64,000 bases of DNA from Hyparrhenia diplandra (lineage: Eukaryota > Streptophyta > Magnoliopsida > Poales > Poaceae). Of this stretch, positions 46,867-59,339 are shown piece after piece. Where the stretch lies: NCBI GenBank assembly GCA_015847255.1, contig JADLZK010000226.1, positions 62,001 to 126,000 on the forward strand, written 5' to 3'. The notes under the pieces were generated by a model. That model saw nothing but the letters and a program-made list of their open reading frames with translations, searched no databases and was not told the origin of the DNA. The position numbers and the translations under genes were made by a program. Each line of letters starts with the position of its first letter. Positions within the stretch are counted from its first letter, which is position 1.

Positions 46867-49800
46867 ATGTCCAAGACATCAGAGGAAGACAAACAGTTTA
46901 TGGAGAAACTTATGGAGAATGTTGATTTCTTATTGGATAGGCTCAATGACATTGGTTCCACTCAGCATCAGATGAAAAGACAGATGGACCTCCGGGATGC
47001 CACAATGGATGAGTACACTAAGGCTCAGAATCTCATTGCACAACAAGTTAAAGCCAATGGTGCTGCAGTTGCTCAAGCGACGGTGAGGCCATTCCATCTT
47101 GAACCACCATTTCGAGTGATTCTTCGAATCGGCTATCTCGATGCTCATGATGAAGAAATGGAAAATGTCTTTGCGAGCAAACGAGGAGATGGCAAAGCCT
47201 GGACCATCTCATTTCAGGAGATTTCATCATCGAGAGAGGAGGCCAAGGGTCCATCAGGAATCAGAACTGCCATATCACACCCTGCCTAAAATGTTGTTTC
47301 CAAAGTTTGATGGCACATACCCCAAAATCTGGCAGGATAATTGTGAAGGCTATTTCAAATTATATCAGATTCCTCAAGGCATGTGGGTGACAGCAGCTCA
47401 TATACATTTTGAGGGAAATGCAGCAAGGTGGTACCAGGCATACAAACAGAACCACACATTCAGGAATTGGTCCCACTTCTGCTCTGTGATTCAGGAAGAA
47501 TTTGGTTCAGATTCTTTCAGACAGGCTCTAAATGAGTTGCTGGAATGTAAACAAACTGGACAAGTGGAGGACTACACACAACAATATCAATCTTTACAGT
47601 ACCAGGTACAAATGCACAATTCTCAGTATGATGATCTCTTCTTTACACAGCAGTACATTAGGGTGCGAGGGAAGAAATTAGAGCGTAGTTGAACCACGGA
47701 TGCCTCAAGCGATCCCGAAAGCATCTCAAATTGCTAAGATTCAAAGCAAAGGGGTCAATGAGAGGAACAAGTACAGGTTTAACAAGGCAATGGCTAAACA
47801 ACAGGCAGCTTATGCACCTAAATTTGACAACAAACCTGCAGCACCCTCTAATCTATTGTGGAAGGATAGACAGCTCAGGGACTATAGAAGAGCTAATGGA
47901 CTGTGTTTCAGTTGTGGAGAGAAATTTGTCCTAGGCCATCAAGAGGTTTGTTCTAAACGTGTTAAGCCTCAAGTTAATGCTCTGGTGGTGAATGAATTAG
48001 ACAGAATCGCTGTCGAGATGATGTCTTTGAATCAGCTTGAAACTAAAGATGTGTTACAAGAGGAATTTGGGCATTTATCCATCAATGCTTTGTCTGGCTG
48101 TGACACTAATGACTGTATGAAGCTTAAAGCCAGAATCCAGGACAAGGTGATGCTCATACTAATTGATAGTGGCAGCTCCCATAGCTTTATTAGCTCTCAG
48201 CTAGTTCAAACCCTGAACCTGCCTACAGTGGTTGCCCCATCTAGAAAGGTCCAACTTGCTAATGGAGAAAACATTCAGACTACCAGAATGATTCCTCAAC
48301 TCACCTGGTACTGTCAGGGTCATACTTTATCATCTGATATGATTGTCTTAGATATGCGACCTTATGATGCTATTCTAGGATTTGATTGGCTCAAGGCTCA
48401 CAATCCAATGCAATTTGACCGGGTCTTAAGAACCATGGAATTTGAGGAGAAGGGCCGAGAATTAAGCTCCAAGGACTGACAGATCCACCCCTACAAATAT
48501 CTGCAATATCAGCAAGCAAGATATACAAATCTACCAAAGGAAATGATGTTTGGGCATTTGCCATGGTAGACAAGATGACATCAGCAGATATGGTCACACA
48601 CCGTGACACCACAAGAGTTGCCAGACTCCATTCAGCATGTAATCACCATGTACGGGGATGTTTTCACCGACCCTCGGGTATTACCACCTCGCAGAACCTA
48701 TGATCATGCTATCCCTTTGCTTCCAAATGCTGTGCCTGTAAATGCTAGACCATATCATTATTCACCACTACATAAATCTGAGATAGAAAGACAGGTGCAA
48801 GAGTTACTCAAAGCTGGGACTGATTGATCATAGTCTGAGCCCTTTTGCATCTCCTGTCTTACTAGTTAAAAAAAGGATGGATCATGGAGATTTTGTGTAG
48901 ATTATAGAAAGCTCAATGATCTCACCATAAAAAAAGCAGATTCCCTATGCCAATCATTGAAGAAATCTTGGATGAGCTAGCCTGGTTCTAAGTGTTTCAC
49001 TAAGCTAGACCTTTGAGTTTGGGTATCATCAAGTGAGAATGGTTCCAGAAGATGAATTCAAGACTGCTTTTAAGACACATCATGGTCACTATCGGTTCAG
49101 AGTGATGCCATTTGGGTTAACTAATGCACCAGCAACATTTCAATGCATCATGAATCATATCCTACAACCCTTAAGGCAGTTTGTTATGGTCTTTCTGGAT
49201 GACATATTGATTTACAGCCCTACCATAGAAGAACATAGTGATCATTTACAGCAAGTGTTGGAGCAATTGAGGAAACATCAGTTCTACCTCAAAGAGAGTA
49301 AATGTTCTTTTGCCCAAGATAGCATTGAATACAGGACATACAATATCTTCCAAAGGGGTCTCTACCGATACAAGCAAGATCCAGGCTATGGTTAACTGGC
49401 CAGTCCCCACTTCTGTCACAGAATTAAGAGGGTTTCTTGGATTGACAGGCTACTACAGGAGATTTGTCAAGTCTTATGGCATCATGACAAAACCTCTCAC
49501 CAATCTGTTGAGGATCAAACAGTTCAATTGGACTGATCAGGCACAACTAGCATTTGACACAGTGAAGCAAGCTATGACTCAAACCCCAGTCTTGGCTTTG
49601 CCAAATTTTCAGGAACAATTTATCATTGAGACAGATGCATGTCAGACTGGCATTGGAGCTGTGCTTATGCAACAAGGGAAACCAATTGCCTACCTCAGCA
49701 AAGCTTTGGGAGAGAAGCAAATGGCCATGTCCATATATGAAAAAGAGTTTATGGCTCTGATTATGGCAGTAGACAAGTGGAGACACTATCTTCAGAGGAC

Positions 49801-51500
49801 TCCTTTCATCATTGTCACTGACCACAAATCTCTGGCATACTTGAAAGACCAAAGCCTACACTCAGAATTACAGAAGAAGGCAATGGCCAGACTCATGGGG
49901 CTGGATTACAAAATAATCTATCTACAAGGTAAGGAAAATGCAGCTGCAGATGCCCTATCTAGGGTGGCTCACATGATGCAAATTCAGTACAAGCATAGTA
50001 GTTCAACCAATGTGGCCGGGGAGGTGTTGAATTCCTACACCACTGATACTCAGGCCCAACACATGTTACATAAATTGGCTATATGCAGTCCTGATGAGCA
50101 TGGGTACAAACCGGATAAAGGACTCATCTGGTACAACAACAGAGTGTGGATAGGCAACAACTCTGCTCTCCAAACAAAACTCATCACTGCTTGCCATGCC
50201 AGTGCAATTGGGGGCCACTCAGGGGTGGCAGCCACCTATCACAGATTAAAGCACAGTTTTGCTTGGAAAGGAATGAAACAGGATGTGGATACTTTTATAA
50301 AGCAGTGTGCCATCTGTCAACAGGCCAAACATTCCAACAAACACCCCCTGGGATTGTTACAACCTTTGCCTACACTAGAAGGGATTTGGCTGGAGCTTAC
50401 CATGGACTTCATCGATGGTCTGCCCAAATCAGAGGGGTTCAGTGTTATCATGGTAGTGGTGGATCGATTAACCAAATATGCTCATTTTATTCCTCTGAAA
50501 CATCCTTATACAGCAGAAACTGTGGCTCAAGCATTTCTGGACAACATTGTCAAACTGCATGGGTTACCCAAGAAAGTCATTTCGCATGGAGACAGCGTGT
50601 TCCAGAGCAAATTTTGGAAACAATTCGAAGCCGTACAAGGTGGATCTCGCATTTCAAGATTGCATATCATCCTCAATCTGATGGACAAACCGAGAGAGTG
50701 AATCAGTGTCTAGAGATGTATCTCAGATGCTCAGTACAAGATGCTCCAAAGTCCTGGAAGTCATGGTTATCTCTGGCTGAACTCTGGTATAACACAGCAC
50801 TGCACTCTTCTCTGGGCTGTTCTCCTTTCCATGCTCTTTTTGGATATGATGCCAACTTAGGCCTGCTGCCAGATATCCCTGATACAACACCTGCCAATGT
50901 GGCAACCATGATTGAGGACAGAGCCTTGCATATGGAAGCTTTGAAACAAAATCTCAGTCGAGCTCAAAACCGAATGAAAGTGATGGCTGATCGTCTCAGG
51001 ACTGATTACCAGTTTGCAGTGGGAGATCAAGTTTTACTGAAACTCCAACCATACACTCAGTCCTCCGTGGCTAATCATCCATACCCCAAGCTAGCATTCA
51101 AATACTATGGACCATACACGATCTGGAGCGCATTGGAAAAGTGGCATATCGTTTGGCCTTACCAGAAGGGTCTCTAATCCATGATGTCTTTCATGTCTCG
51201 CAGCTTAAACCATTTGTTGCAGATTACACTCCGGTGTTTGATTCTTTGCCAGTGACGACTGATCTGGAAGCTGCAGCGGCCGTGCCAGAAGAGGTGATTG
51301 ATCGCCGCCTCGTCAAGAAGGGGAATGCTGCCATCCCACAAGTCAAGATCAAGTGGACGACATTGCCACCGTCGGTCACCACTTGGGAGGACTACCATGT
51401 GCTCAAAGAGCGCTTTCCGGACGCACCTGCTTGGGGACAAGCAGCTACTCAAGCAGGGGGAAATGTCGCGGCGGACACGGCGGGCACGGTTGAGGGATGA
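46867..51500 (+). pseudogene. Chromovirus gag-pol polyprotein remnant
   Basis: Domains follow the gypsy order across several frames. They are: gag (from ATG 46867, with FPKFDGTYPKIW and ARWYQAYK); a zinc knuckle (CFSCGEKF...GH, about 47905); protease (LIDSGSSHSF, about 48165); reverse transcriptase (RFRVMPFGLTNAPATF and VFLDDILIYS, 49095-49220); RNase H (ETDACQTGIGAVL, about 49630); integrase with an HH-CC zinc finger (GGHSGVAATYHRL, CAICQQAK) and catalytic core (TMDFIDGLPKSEG, HPQSDGQTERVNQ); and a C-terminal chromodomain-like part (HDVFHVSQLKPF). Frameshifts or stops occur near 47130, 47690, 48478, 48830-49030, 49330 and 50640. It is non-autonomous now. Confidence 0.88.
51451..51463 (+). 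promoter_or_regulatory. Polypurine tract
   Basis: AAGCAGGGGGAAA lies immediately before the 3' LTR, as needed for plus-strand priming. Confidence 0.7.
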
Positions 51501-51781
51501 TGAAGACTAAGGAGGAAGAAGACGTCTTCTCAGGATCGTTGGCGTATTTTCATTTGAGTTGAGTTTATATGTGTATGACGGGTGGACCCCTTATGTCAGC
51601 GTGGTGGAGGGGTACAAGTAGTCGAGTCTGTAGCGTGTCCTGGCGACTTGTGTATTTCGAATTCAGTTTAATTTGAACAGGCTAATCCAGAGAGCGAGCT
51701 CTGGTGTCGCCTCCGTGGTTCGATTCCATCGTGTTTGTGCTCACGCCGAAGGCGATCCTCGCCCGGCGGCGGGGTGTGACA
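51464..51781 (+). repeat. 3' LTR of the chromovirus
   Basis: 318 bp, TGTCGCGG to GTGTGACA. It is followed by the ACCTA duplication and then by SCPL intron 2 sequence leading to the exon 3 acceptor. Confidence 0.9.
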
Positions 51782-53644
51782 ACCTACGAGGCGGCGGCGA
51801 CTACTGATTTCATCTTTCGACGGGGACGTAGGTTGTGATTTGTTTGCAGTGGCTAACATCATCTTCCTTGGGTCGCCGGCGGGAGTCGGGTTCTCCTACT
51901 CCAACACGTCGTCGGACTACGACACAACTGGTGACAAGAGGACGGCAGCGGACTCGCACATCTTCATACTCCACTGGCTGGAGCGGTTCCCGAGTACAAG
52001 GGCCGCGACTTCTACATCGCCGGCGAGGGCTACGCCGGCCACTACATCCCGAAGCTGGCCTTCTTCTTCTTTGCGTACGGGGGTAGTCACGGGAAACGAC
52101 CCGACAAACCTCGAAGGAATCTTCGTAAGTTTAGCTAGCGCCAGCCGCTTTATTTTCAGTTAAGCACAGCATGGTATATATACTAGCTAGTCGCGTTTCT
52201 TTAATTTCCCATCGGTTTCAGATTGGCAACCCGTTGCTTGAAGATTACATGAACGAAAAGGGTTCTCTCGAGTTCTTGTGGAACCATGGGGTGATGTCCG
52301 ATGAGATATGGGCCAACATTACCGACCACTGCAGCTTCGGCCCGTTCGACGGTATTTTGTGTGAGGAGGCCAAGGCACCGTTCGACTTTCGGCATTTCGT
52401 TAAAACCGCTGGCAACATCGACCCGCACAACATTTATGCTCCGATTTGCGTCGAGGCATCCAACGTGAAGAGCTACTCAAGTAGTTATGTAAGTATAATA
52501 ATAATAAAAATAACATGTGGATTATTACTATGACAATGTATCAGGTACAAACTAACGTCTTCATGTAACCGTGTAAACTTCTAATTCAGTACACAAGACA
52601 CCGATCTAAGTGGGCGCGGAGGATTAGATAATTTTATGCTTAACTATCCATCCCTAATCATACTTTTGCAAATTCCCCTCCCACTCCCCATGCGTCCCCT
52701 TCAATCAACATCATATGCCTTAGATTAGAAGTTTGTATGGTTCCACGAGAGATGTTGATTTGCACCAGATATGTTTACTATTCTAACAAATTCTTTAATC
52801 CTTAATGTTCGAAGAAAAGTTCCTTAATAATCCCTTAAAAAGGACCAAAATCCATCAGACAATTCTGATTGGTGAACTATACCGATGTGTATAATTTTTG
52901 CAGTACCTGGCTACGATCCGTGCATAGGCAACTACATCAATGTCTACTTGAATAGGCCTGAGGTGCAGAGGGCACTCCATGCTCGGGTCAATACCGATTG
53001 GTCCATCTGTGCGTAAGTGGCACCTGCATGCATGCCCTAACGTAATGTTTGTTCTTGGCAAACCCAATGGTTATTTTGACTTGAGATTTTTTTGTCATTG
53101 GTTCAGGGAATTAGCCTGGAATGATGCCCCGTTAACAATGGTGCCAGAGCTCTTATTTCATATCGACACCGGATTAAGAGTTTGGGTGTACAGGTAGTTG
53201 CCGTACATAACCATCGATTTTACGTTCTTGTACCGACAATGCAAACTCCAACAAAGAAGAGAACAAATTAAGAATAAACTGACAATTTTTTTATTGTTAA
53301 TAATCATCATGGATAACTTGTTGGCAGTGGCGATATGGATGGCATCTGCCCCATTACTGCAACGAGGTACTCCATCAACGAACTCAACCTCAATCTGACG
53401 GTAACAACGCCATGGCGCCCGTGGTATACTCCTGCCAACGAGGTAATGCATAAACTCTTCAAACAAAGAAGATGCAATAGGATTATTTATATATGATGAA
53501 TGTGATGGTTTGCAAAACCAGGTTGGAGGCTACATTCAGCAGCACGTGGGACAATTTACGTTTGCCTCCGTCAGGGGAGCTGGTCACATGGTGCCAAGTT
53601 TCCAGCCCCACTACTACAGAACCGACTTTTAGTCTCGAGGCCAA

Positions 53645-53925
53645 AATGGCGTTTACTCCCGGCTGGAAATTTACCCGGGAGTAAATGTATCTTTACTCCC
53701 GGTCCTAATTCCCAACCGGGAGTAAAGCGCCGTGCGCCGCGCCCCCACCCGGCCAGGACATCTAATCCCGGCTTGTGCCTACAACAGGGAGTAAAGCTCG
53801 AGCTTTGCTCCCGGTTGGTATTACAAAACGGGAATAGATCTTTATTCGGTTAAGTAATACCAACCGGGAGTAAAGCTCGAGCTTTACTCCCGGTTGTAGC
53901 CACAAGCCGGGAATAATGTTCCCTC
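53645..53925 (+). repeat. Subterminal repeats of the CACTA element (5' cluster)
   Basis: TTTACTCCCGG and its complement CCGGGAGTAAA alternate at least eight times, several as hairpins (for example CCGGGAGTAAAGCTCGAGC followed by TTTACTCCCGG). In CACTA elements such repeats are binding sites for the TNPA/TNP1-type protein. Confidence 0.8.
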
Positions 53926-53926
53926 C

Positions 53927-53934
53927 TATAAATA
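53927..53934 (+). promoter_or_regulatory. TATA box of the CACTA TNP2 gene
   Basis: TATAAATA in CCCTCCTATAAATACTCCCC, directly after the subterminal repeats and about 730 bp before the TNP2-like start codon. The gap is likely leader and first intron. Confidence 0.6.
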
Positions 53935-54659
53935 CTCCCCCCGCCTTCGAATTTTCAACGGATTTTCTTCCCACAAAAACAGCTCAACCCCCCTTTTACT
54001 CCGGGTTCCCCAACCAAACCGGGAATAAAGGTTCGGCAATTTCACTCCCCCCTCCTTTTCATCATTTATTTCATGTTTTTGCACTTTATATAAATATAGT
54101 TGTTTATGTAATTTTCTTTTGATTAGAAAAATGAGAAAGTTAACTTAATTTACCAAATTGTGTAAATCATTAATTTGTAGTCTAAATTAGAAATCAATTT
54201 AATATAATTACATGTATAGGAAACATGGCATGGTACGTAGTGCATGTTGGGCGCGTACCGGGGATCTATCGAACTTCGGCGGATTGCCATGCTCAGGTCC
54301 ATCGCTACAAAGGAAATTGTTACAAAAAATACAAACATTTGAAGCTTTGGCGGCCTACCATGGTGCAAATATTCCAAATAACAATGACCAAGGTGTAGCA
54401 ATGGAGATTCAGGAGATGCCGGCGAAAATGTTACTTTCTTAGGTTCATTGCTCCGTGCCCTACGAAGGATGTTCTGCTTTAATTGATGTCTAGTTCTTCT
54501 TTCTCTGCTTTAGTGGAGTTTGTTGTATGCAGGCAAACAAAAGTTGTAGGCTACCTGTCCTAAAATAATGAAATGTACTATGGTTGCATGTTGTGTTTTT
54601 ACTCAAATGTATATGGTGTTTACTTTTTTTCATACGATGATTATGTTCAAAAACTACAG

Positions 54660-57600
54660 ATGAAGCGAAATTGGATGTACAACGTAGATCGACGCGACGA
54701 TGAGTACAGACGTGGGGTGCATGAGTTCCTATGTGCGGCCCAAGCAAACAAGCGAAAACGGTTTTATGTCTTTGCCCATGTGCCGTGTGCGGGAATAAAG
54801 AGAGTTTTCCAAATCACATATCCTTCATTTACACCTGTATAAGTCGGGATTCATGCCCAACTATGTTTGTTGGACCAAGCACGGAGAGACCGGTGTCCCA
54901 ATGGAAGAAGGTGAAGACGAAGGAGGGGACGACGACAATGTTATTGCTGAATATGCTGAATTTGGTGATGTCATAAAAAATATTGCAATGGAGGAAGATG
55001 CAGAGGAGGCACCGGTGCCAGCAGGAGATGAGCCTACTGATGGGCTTGATCAGGCTATTCGTGAAGCACAGAATGAATGCGAAAAAGAAAAGGAGAAGAA
55101 GAAGTTTGAGCGCATGCTAGAGGACCACAAGAAGTTGTTGTACCCAAGCTGTGATTCAGGGCAAAAAAAGTTGGGTACCACACTAGAATTGCTGCAGTGG
55201 AAGGCGAAGAATGGTGTTTCGACAATGCGTTTAGCCCGTTATTGACTATCCAAAAGAAGATGCTTCCGAAAGGACAATGAGTTGCCTGCCAGCACGTACG
55301 AAGCAAAGAAGGTTGTATGTCCTTTGGGATTAACAATCAAAAGATTCATGCATGTCCTAATGATTGTTTCTCGTACTATGGCGAGGATAACGAGAAGTTG
55401 GATGAATGTCCGACATGTCATGCATCACGGTATAAGATCGAGGCGAGACGATCTGGTGATGTTGAGGGGCGAAAGGCCTAGGTTGAAAATCCTCGCTAAG
55501 GTTATGTGGTACGCCTCCGATAATACCACGCTTTGAAACGTTTGTTCGTAAAACAAGGACCATGCAAAGTTGATGCGATGGCACAAAGAAGACCGTAAGA
55601 TAGACGGCAAGTTGAGACACCCTGCTGATGGGTCACAGTGGAGAGCAATCGATTCAGAATTCAAGGATTTTGCAGATGATGCAAGAAACGTGAGGTTTGC
55701 CTTAAGTACGGATGGTTTTAACCCCTTCGGGATCGAGCATTAGCCATAGCACACGGCACGTTACTCGTCTATCTACAATCTTCCCCCGGATATGCATGAA
55801 GCGGAAATTCATTATGATGCCGATACTCATCGAAGGCCGAAGCAGCACTTTGGAAACGACATCGATGTGTACCTAAGGCCTCTAGTTGACGAGCTTCTTC
55901 TTTTGTGGAATAAACCGGGTGTACGTATGTGGGATGAGTACAAACGGGAACACTTTGACTTGCGCGCTTCTCGTTGTTTGTAACAATCAACGATTGGCGG
56001 CTCTAAGTAATATATCGGGGACAGTCAAACAAGGGATATAATGCTTGCACGCCTTTGTTTTTCACGGATTGTAAGGGTATTTTTTGAAAAAACTGTCGAA
56101 GGTCGTGTACCACGGCTACCGTCGATTTCTTCCCAAGAGTCACGTGTTAAGAAAGAAAGGCAAACATTTCAACGGTACCGCTGAGACCACAATGCCAAGC
56201 CTCGCAGAACCGGACTGGTCGGGATGTACTAGAGATGGTCAACGATGTCAAAGTAGTGTTTGGGAAGGGACTGGCGGCATACCATTCCAAACGACGATGA
56301 AGGTCACGCACCCATGTGGAAGAAGAAGTCAATATTTTGGGAGCTACCCTATTGGCAAGTCCTAGAGGTTCGCAGTGCAATTGACGTGATGCACCTAACA
56401 AAGAATCTTTGTGTCAACTTGCTAGGCTTCATGGGTGTGTACGGGAAGCATAAGGACACACCTGAAGCGCGATCGGACGATGATGGGCGCCAATACTTAG
56501 GCCCCGCTAGCTTTAGTCTTACCAAAGAAGAGAAGGAAAGCATGTTTGAATGCCTCAACAAAGCATCAAGGTACCATCCGGATTCTCCTCAAATATAAAG
56601 CGATTAATAAATGTGCGGAGAAGAAATTTCAACACTTAAAGTCCCATGATTGCCACGTGCTCATGACGCCAGCTTGCTTCCGGGGCGCGCTAAGAGGATT
56701 CTACCTCCAAAAGTACGTCTATTGCTCGTGAAGCTATGTGCATTTCTCAATGAAATATCTCGAAGGCAATCGATCCACACGAATTAACTAAGCTACTGAG
56801 AATGATGTGGTTCAGTGTCTTGTCGGCTTTGAGTTGGTGTTCCCTCCGTCCTTCTTTAATATCATGACACACCTCCTAGTTCACCTAGTCAAAGAGATTG
56901 CTATTCTCGGTCCCGTGTTCCTACACAACATGTTCCCTTTTGAGAGGTTCATGGGAGTCTTGAAGAAATATGTTCACAACCGGGCTCGCCAGAGGGAAGC
57001 ATCGCCGAGGGCTACGGAACGAGAGGAGGTCATTGAGTTACGTGTTGACTTTATTCCCGACCTTGACCCAATTGGTGTCCCCCGAATCGCGACATGAGGG
57101 GAGGCTAAGTGGAAAGGGGACACTAGGTAAGAGAACACTAGGTAAGAGAACATATATCGGTATGGAGGATAATAATTTCGATAAAGCACAATACACAGTT
57201 ACGCAAAAACAAAGCACTTTGGTGCGTCCGTATATCGAAGAACATAAGGAGCTAATACGATCAAAGTTTCCCGACATGGATGAGGATTCGATTAGGCGTG
57301 AGCACTTGTCAAGTTTTTATCGGTGGTTGAAAAAAAATGTCAAGGTGATCGAGTCTTCGAGCGACTATATAGGTTGGTCGCACAACCATCGTGGCATGTC
57401 CTCACATACAAACGGTATGAAATAAATGGTAGCACATTTTACACAGTATCCCGGGATAAAAGGAGCACCAACCAAAACGGTGGTGTTCGAATAGATGCCG
57501 AAGACCCAAATGGGGTGAAGGAAACATTTTATGGCTGCATAGAGGACATATGGGGACTAGACTATGGAGGTAATTTCAAGGTCCCTTTGTTTAAGTGCCG

Positions 57601-57963
57601 GTGGGTGAAGTTGACCGGAAGCGGGGCTTTAGCAAAGAGACCCAGATTATGGATCGACAACAAAGTGGATCTAAAAACCACAGATTATAAAGAAGAACCA
57701 TTTGTCCTCGCCAAAGATGTACGTCGGGGTATTCTATGTCAAAGACATGGCTACAAAACCTAAGAAAGGGAAAAACAACAAGGAGCCAACAAATGATGAG
57801 CCCAGCGCCACATAGTTCTTCGGGTAAATCAAACATCGTAGGAATTGAGGACAAGTCGGACATGTCGAGGAAGATTATGAGAAGCAAATCAATTGTGCCT
57901 TTCAAAGTGAGCAAGGATCCCTCCATCTTACTCAATGAAGAAGACACTCCATGGACAAGATAG
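54660..57963 (+). pseudogene. CACTA TNP2-like transposase, frameshifted
   Basis: The start matches the usual TNP2 N-terminus (MKRNWMYNVDRRDDEYRRGV; usually a DRSWMY-type motif), followed after a frame change by GFMPNYVCWTKHGE. The transposase_21 region follows in pieces: KLLYPSCDSG, PLVDELLLLW, then NLCVNLLGFMGVYGK and LKSHDCHVLMT. After that come the DUF4218 block (MTHLLVHLVKEI, GPVFLHNMFPFERFMGVLK) and the DUF4216 block (YGCIEDIWGLDYGGNFKVPLF, LKTTDYKEEPFVLA). It ends near KDPSILLNEEDTPW. Frame changes and stops occur near 54840, 55245, 55530-55600, 55740, 56100, 56600 and 57100-57300, so no active enzyme is made. In intact elements this protein cuts the ends. Confidence 0.85.
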
Positions 57964-58459
57964 AAGCCAACTTAATTTAGTGTTTGTTTAATATCGTATT
58001 TTGAGACAACCCTATATGTAATAATTATGACCGAACATCTTTATTAGTGTGTTCCATTTGACAATGTTTGACAATGCTACGAATATACTTTTAAAAACAA
58101 GTAATGTGAGAATTTTTACGTACAAATAATGTAAAAAATAATTTTCCTGTCAAAATACATTACATTCAATTATTTTATTTAATGGCAACAATTTTGCATT
58201 AATGAATTATTGATTATTAACTACATTATCATAGCTAGTCAATAGAAAAAGGTAAAAAAAAATTAGGTTACATATTTTTATAGTGTGGAGTAAAACAATG
58301 TGTAGTTAAATTATATTTTTCAAAAGTTTTAAAATTGCTATGTAATTTGCTTTATTAAAAATGAATTGTAGTGCATAAATGAAAAGAAAATGTAAAAAAA
58401 CACAAAAAGAATGAAACAAGCTTTGGCGGGAAATAGGAAAAAATTCACCTTTACTAAAT
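57964..58459. other. AT-rich spacer inside the CACTA element
   Basis: Low-complexity AT-rich DNA between the two element genes. No coding was recognised. Confidence 0.5.
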
Positions 58460-58620
58460 TTGAACTTCGTGGCAGCGGGAGTAAAGGTGGGACCTTTACT
58501 CCCGGGCCACGAGTGCGGCCGGAGTAAAGGTGGGGACTTCTACTCCGGTTGTAGAGAGGAGCCGGGAGTAAAGGAGTTCTACTCCCGGTTGTGGAGGGGA
58601 GCCAGGGAATAGAGGTGCCT
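58460..58620 (+). repeat. Second, internal cluster of CACTA subterminal-type repeats
   Basis: GCGGGAGTAAAGGTGGGACC, then TTTACTCCCGGG, and further GCCGGGAGTAAAGG/CTACTCCCGG pairs repeat the motif of the 5' terminal cluster, 4.8 kb inside the element. The cluster leads into a TATA box and a GC-rich leader, the same arrangement as at the left end. Confidence 0.75.
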
Positions 58621-58622
58621 CG

Positions 58623-58629
58623 TATATAA
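58623..58629 (+). promoter_or_regulatory. TATA box of the TNP1-like gene
   Basis: TATATAA in CCTCGTATATAACTCGGGCG, right after the internal repeat cluster. It is followed by a leader of about 700 bp that is over 70 percent GC by eye (58640-59340). Confidence 0.5.
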
Positions 58630-59339
58630 CTCGGGCGCCCGTTCCCCTCCTTCCTCCGCCCCTCCGCCCCGATCGATCCGGATCACGTCGTCGTCGTCGT
58701 CGTCGATTCGCGGCGCTAAAGCCTCCCCGACGCGACGTCGTCTCGCGCCGGTGCTCCGTCCAAGCTCCGCCACGCGCCTCGCCATCCCTCACCGACACAC
58801 TGCCTCCGTCTCCCACGTCCTCGACGCCCGCAGCGCCTCTCCGCGCCTCCCGCCTCCCGACGCCGGCCACGGCTGCCGCCGACGCGGCCGCCGCAAGCCC
58901 GCCCCCTCCTCCAACGCCGGCCATTCCCTCCACCTCCCACGGCCGCGCGTGCTCGTCTCCTCCCTCCTCCACGCTTCTCGCGGCTCCCGCCCGCCGGCAC
59001 GCGCCGGCCGCCGCGCACGATATCGCGACGGCCGCGCTACGGCCCGGCCTCAACGCCGGCTGCGCGCCTCCGCCTCCCGGTCCTCCTCAACGCCACCGCG
59101 CCTCCGCCTCCCGGTCCTCCTCACCGCCGCCCGCCTCCGGCGGCTCTCGACGCCCCCGCGCGGCCTCCACCTCCCACGGCCGCGCGTGCCACCGTCTCCG
59201 CCTCCCACTTCGGGCGCAAGCCTCAACGCCGCCCTCAACGCCGCCTAGCTAGCTAGGCCTCTCCCACGGCCGGCCGCCGCGACCGCCGAGAACGGCCCGG
59301 CGCCCCGCCGACCGCGTGCTTCCCCCACCGCCAGCTTGA

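Larger units (their letters stand above)
45834..51781 (+). mobile_element. Complete but defective Ty3/gypsy chromovirus (Reina-like), 5.95 kb
   Basis: LTRs at 45834-46140 and 51464-51781 (TGTCGCGGCGG...GGTGTGACA) enclose a primer-binding site, a decayed gag-pol and a purine tract. The perfect 5 bp duplication ACCTA lies at 45829-45833 and 51782-51786. Short LTRs of about 310 bp, a total under 6 kb and a C-terminal chromodomain-like region point to the Reina lineage. It sits in the 44 bp of intron 2 sequence right of the solo LTR. Confidence 0.9.
41351..53608 (+). pseudogene. Serine carboxypeptidase-like copy C, interrupted by three transposons
   Basis: Remnants of eight exons: 41351-41741, 41857-41958, 51850-52124, 52222-52488, 52904-53012, 53107-53193, 53328-53442 and 53522-53608 (cut). 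Exon 1 starts like copies A and B (MARNHKISYYILLAAILLAL), then has many small indels from about 41560. The exon 2 donor is changed from G|GT to G|GA. In exon 3 a base is missing (TTCCCGAG for TTCCCCGAG) and GGCGAGAGC reads GGCGAGGGC, so the catalytic Ser codon is Gly. Exon 5 lacks one T after its acceptor. Intron 2 holds a solo LTR and a chromovirus. Exon 8 is broken at 53609 by a CACTA element, so the end of the gene is outside the window. It cannot encode an enzyme. Confidence 0.9.

Noticed and set aside
58496..59248. ORFs of 165-185 codons in the GC-rich tract
   Set aside because: They lie in the leader of the CACTA TNP1-like gene and are Arg/Pro/Ala-rich without motifs.
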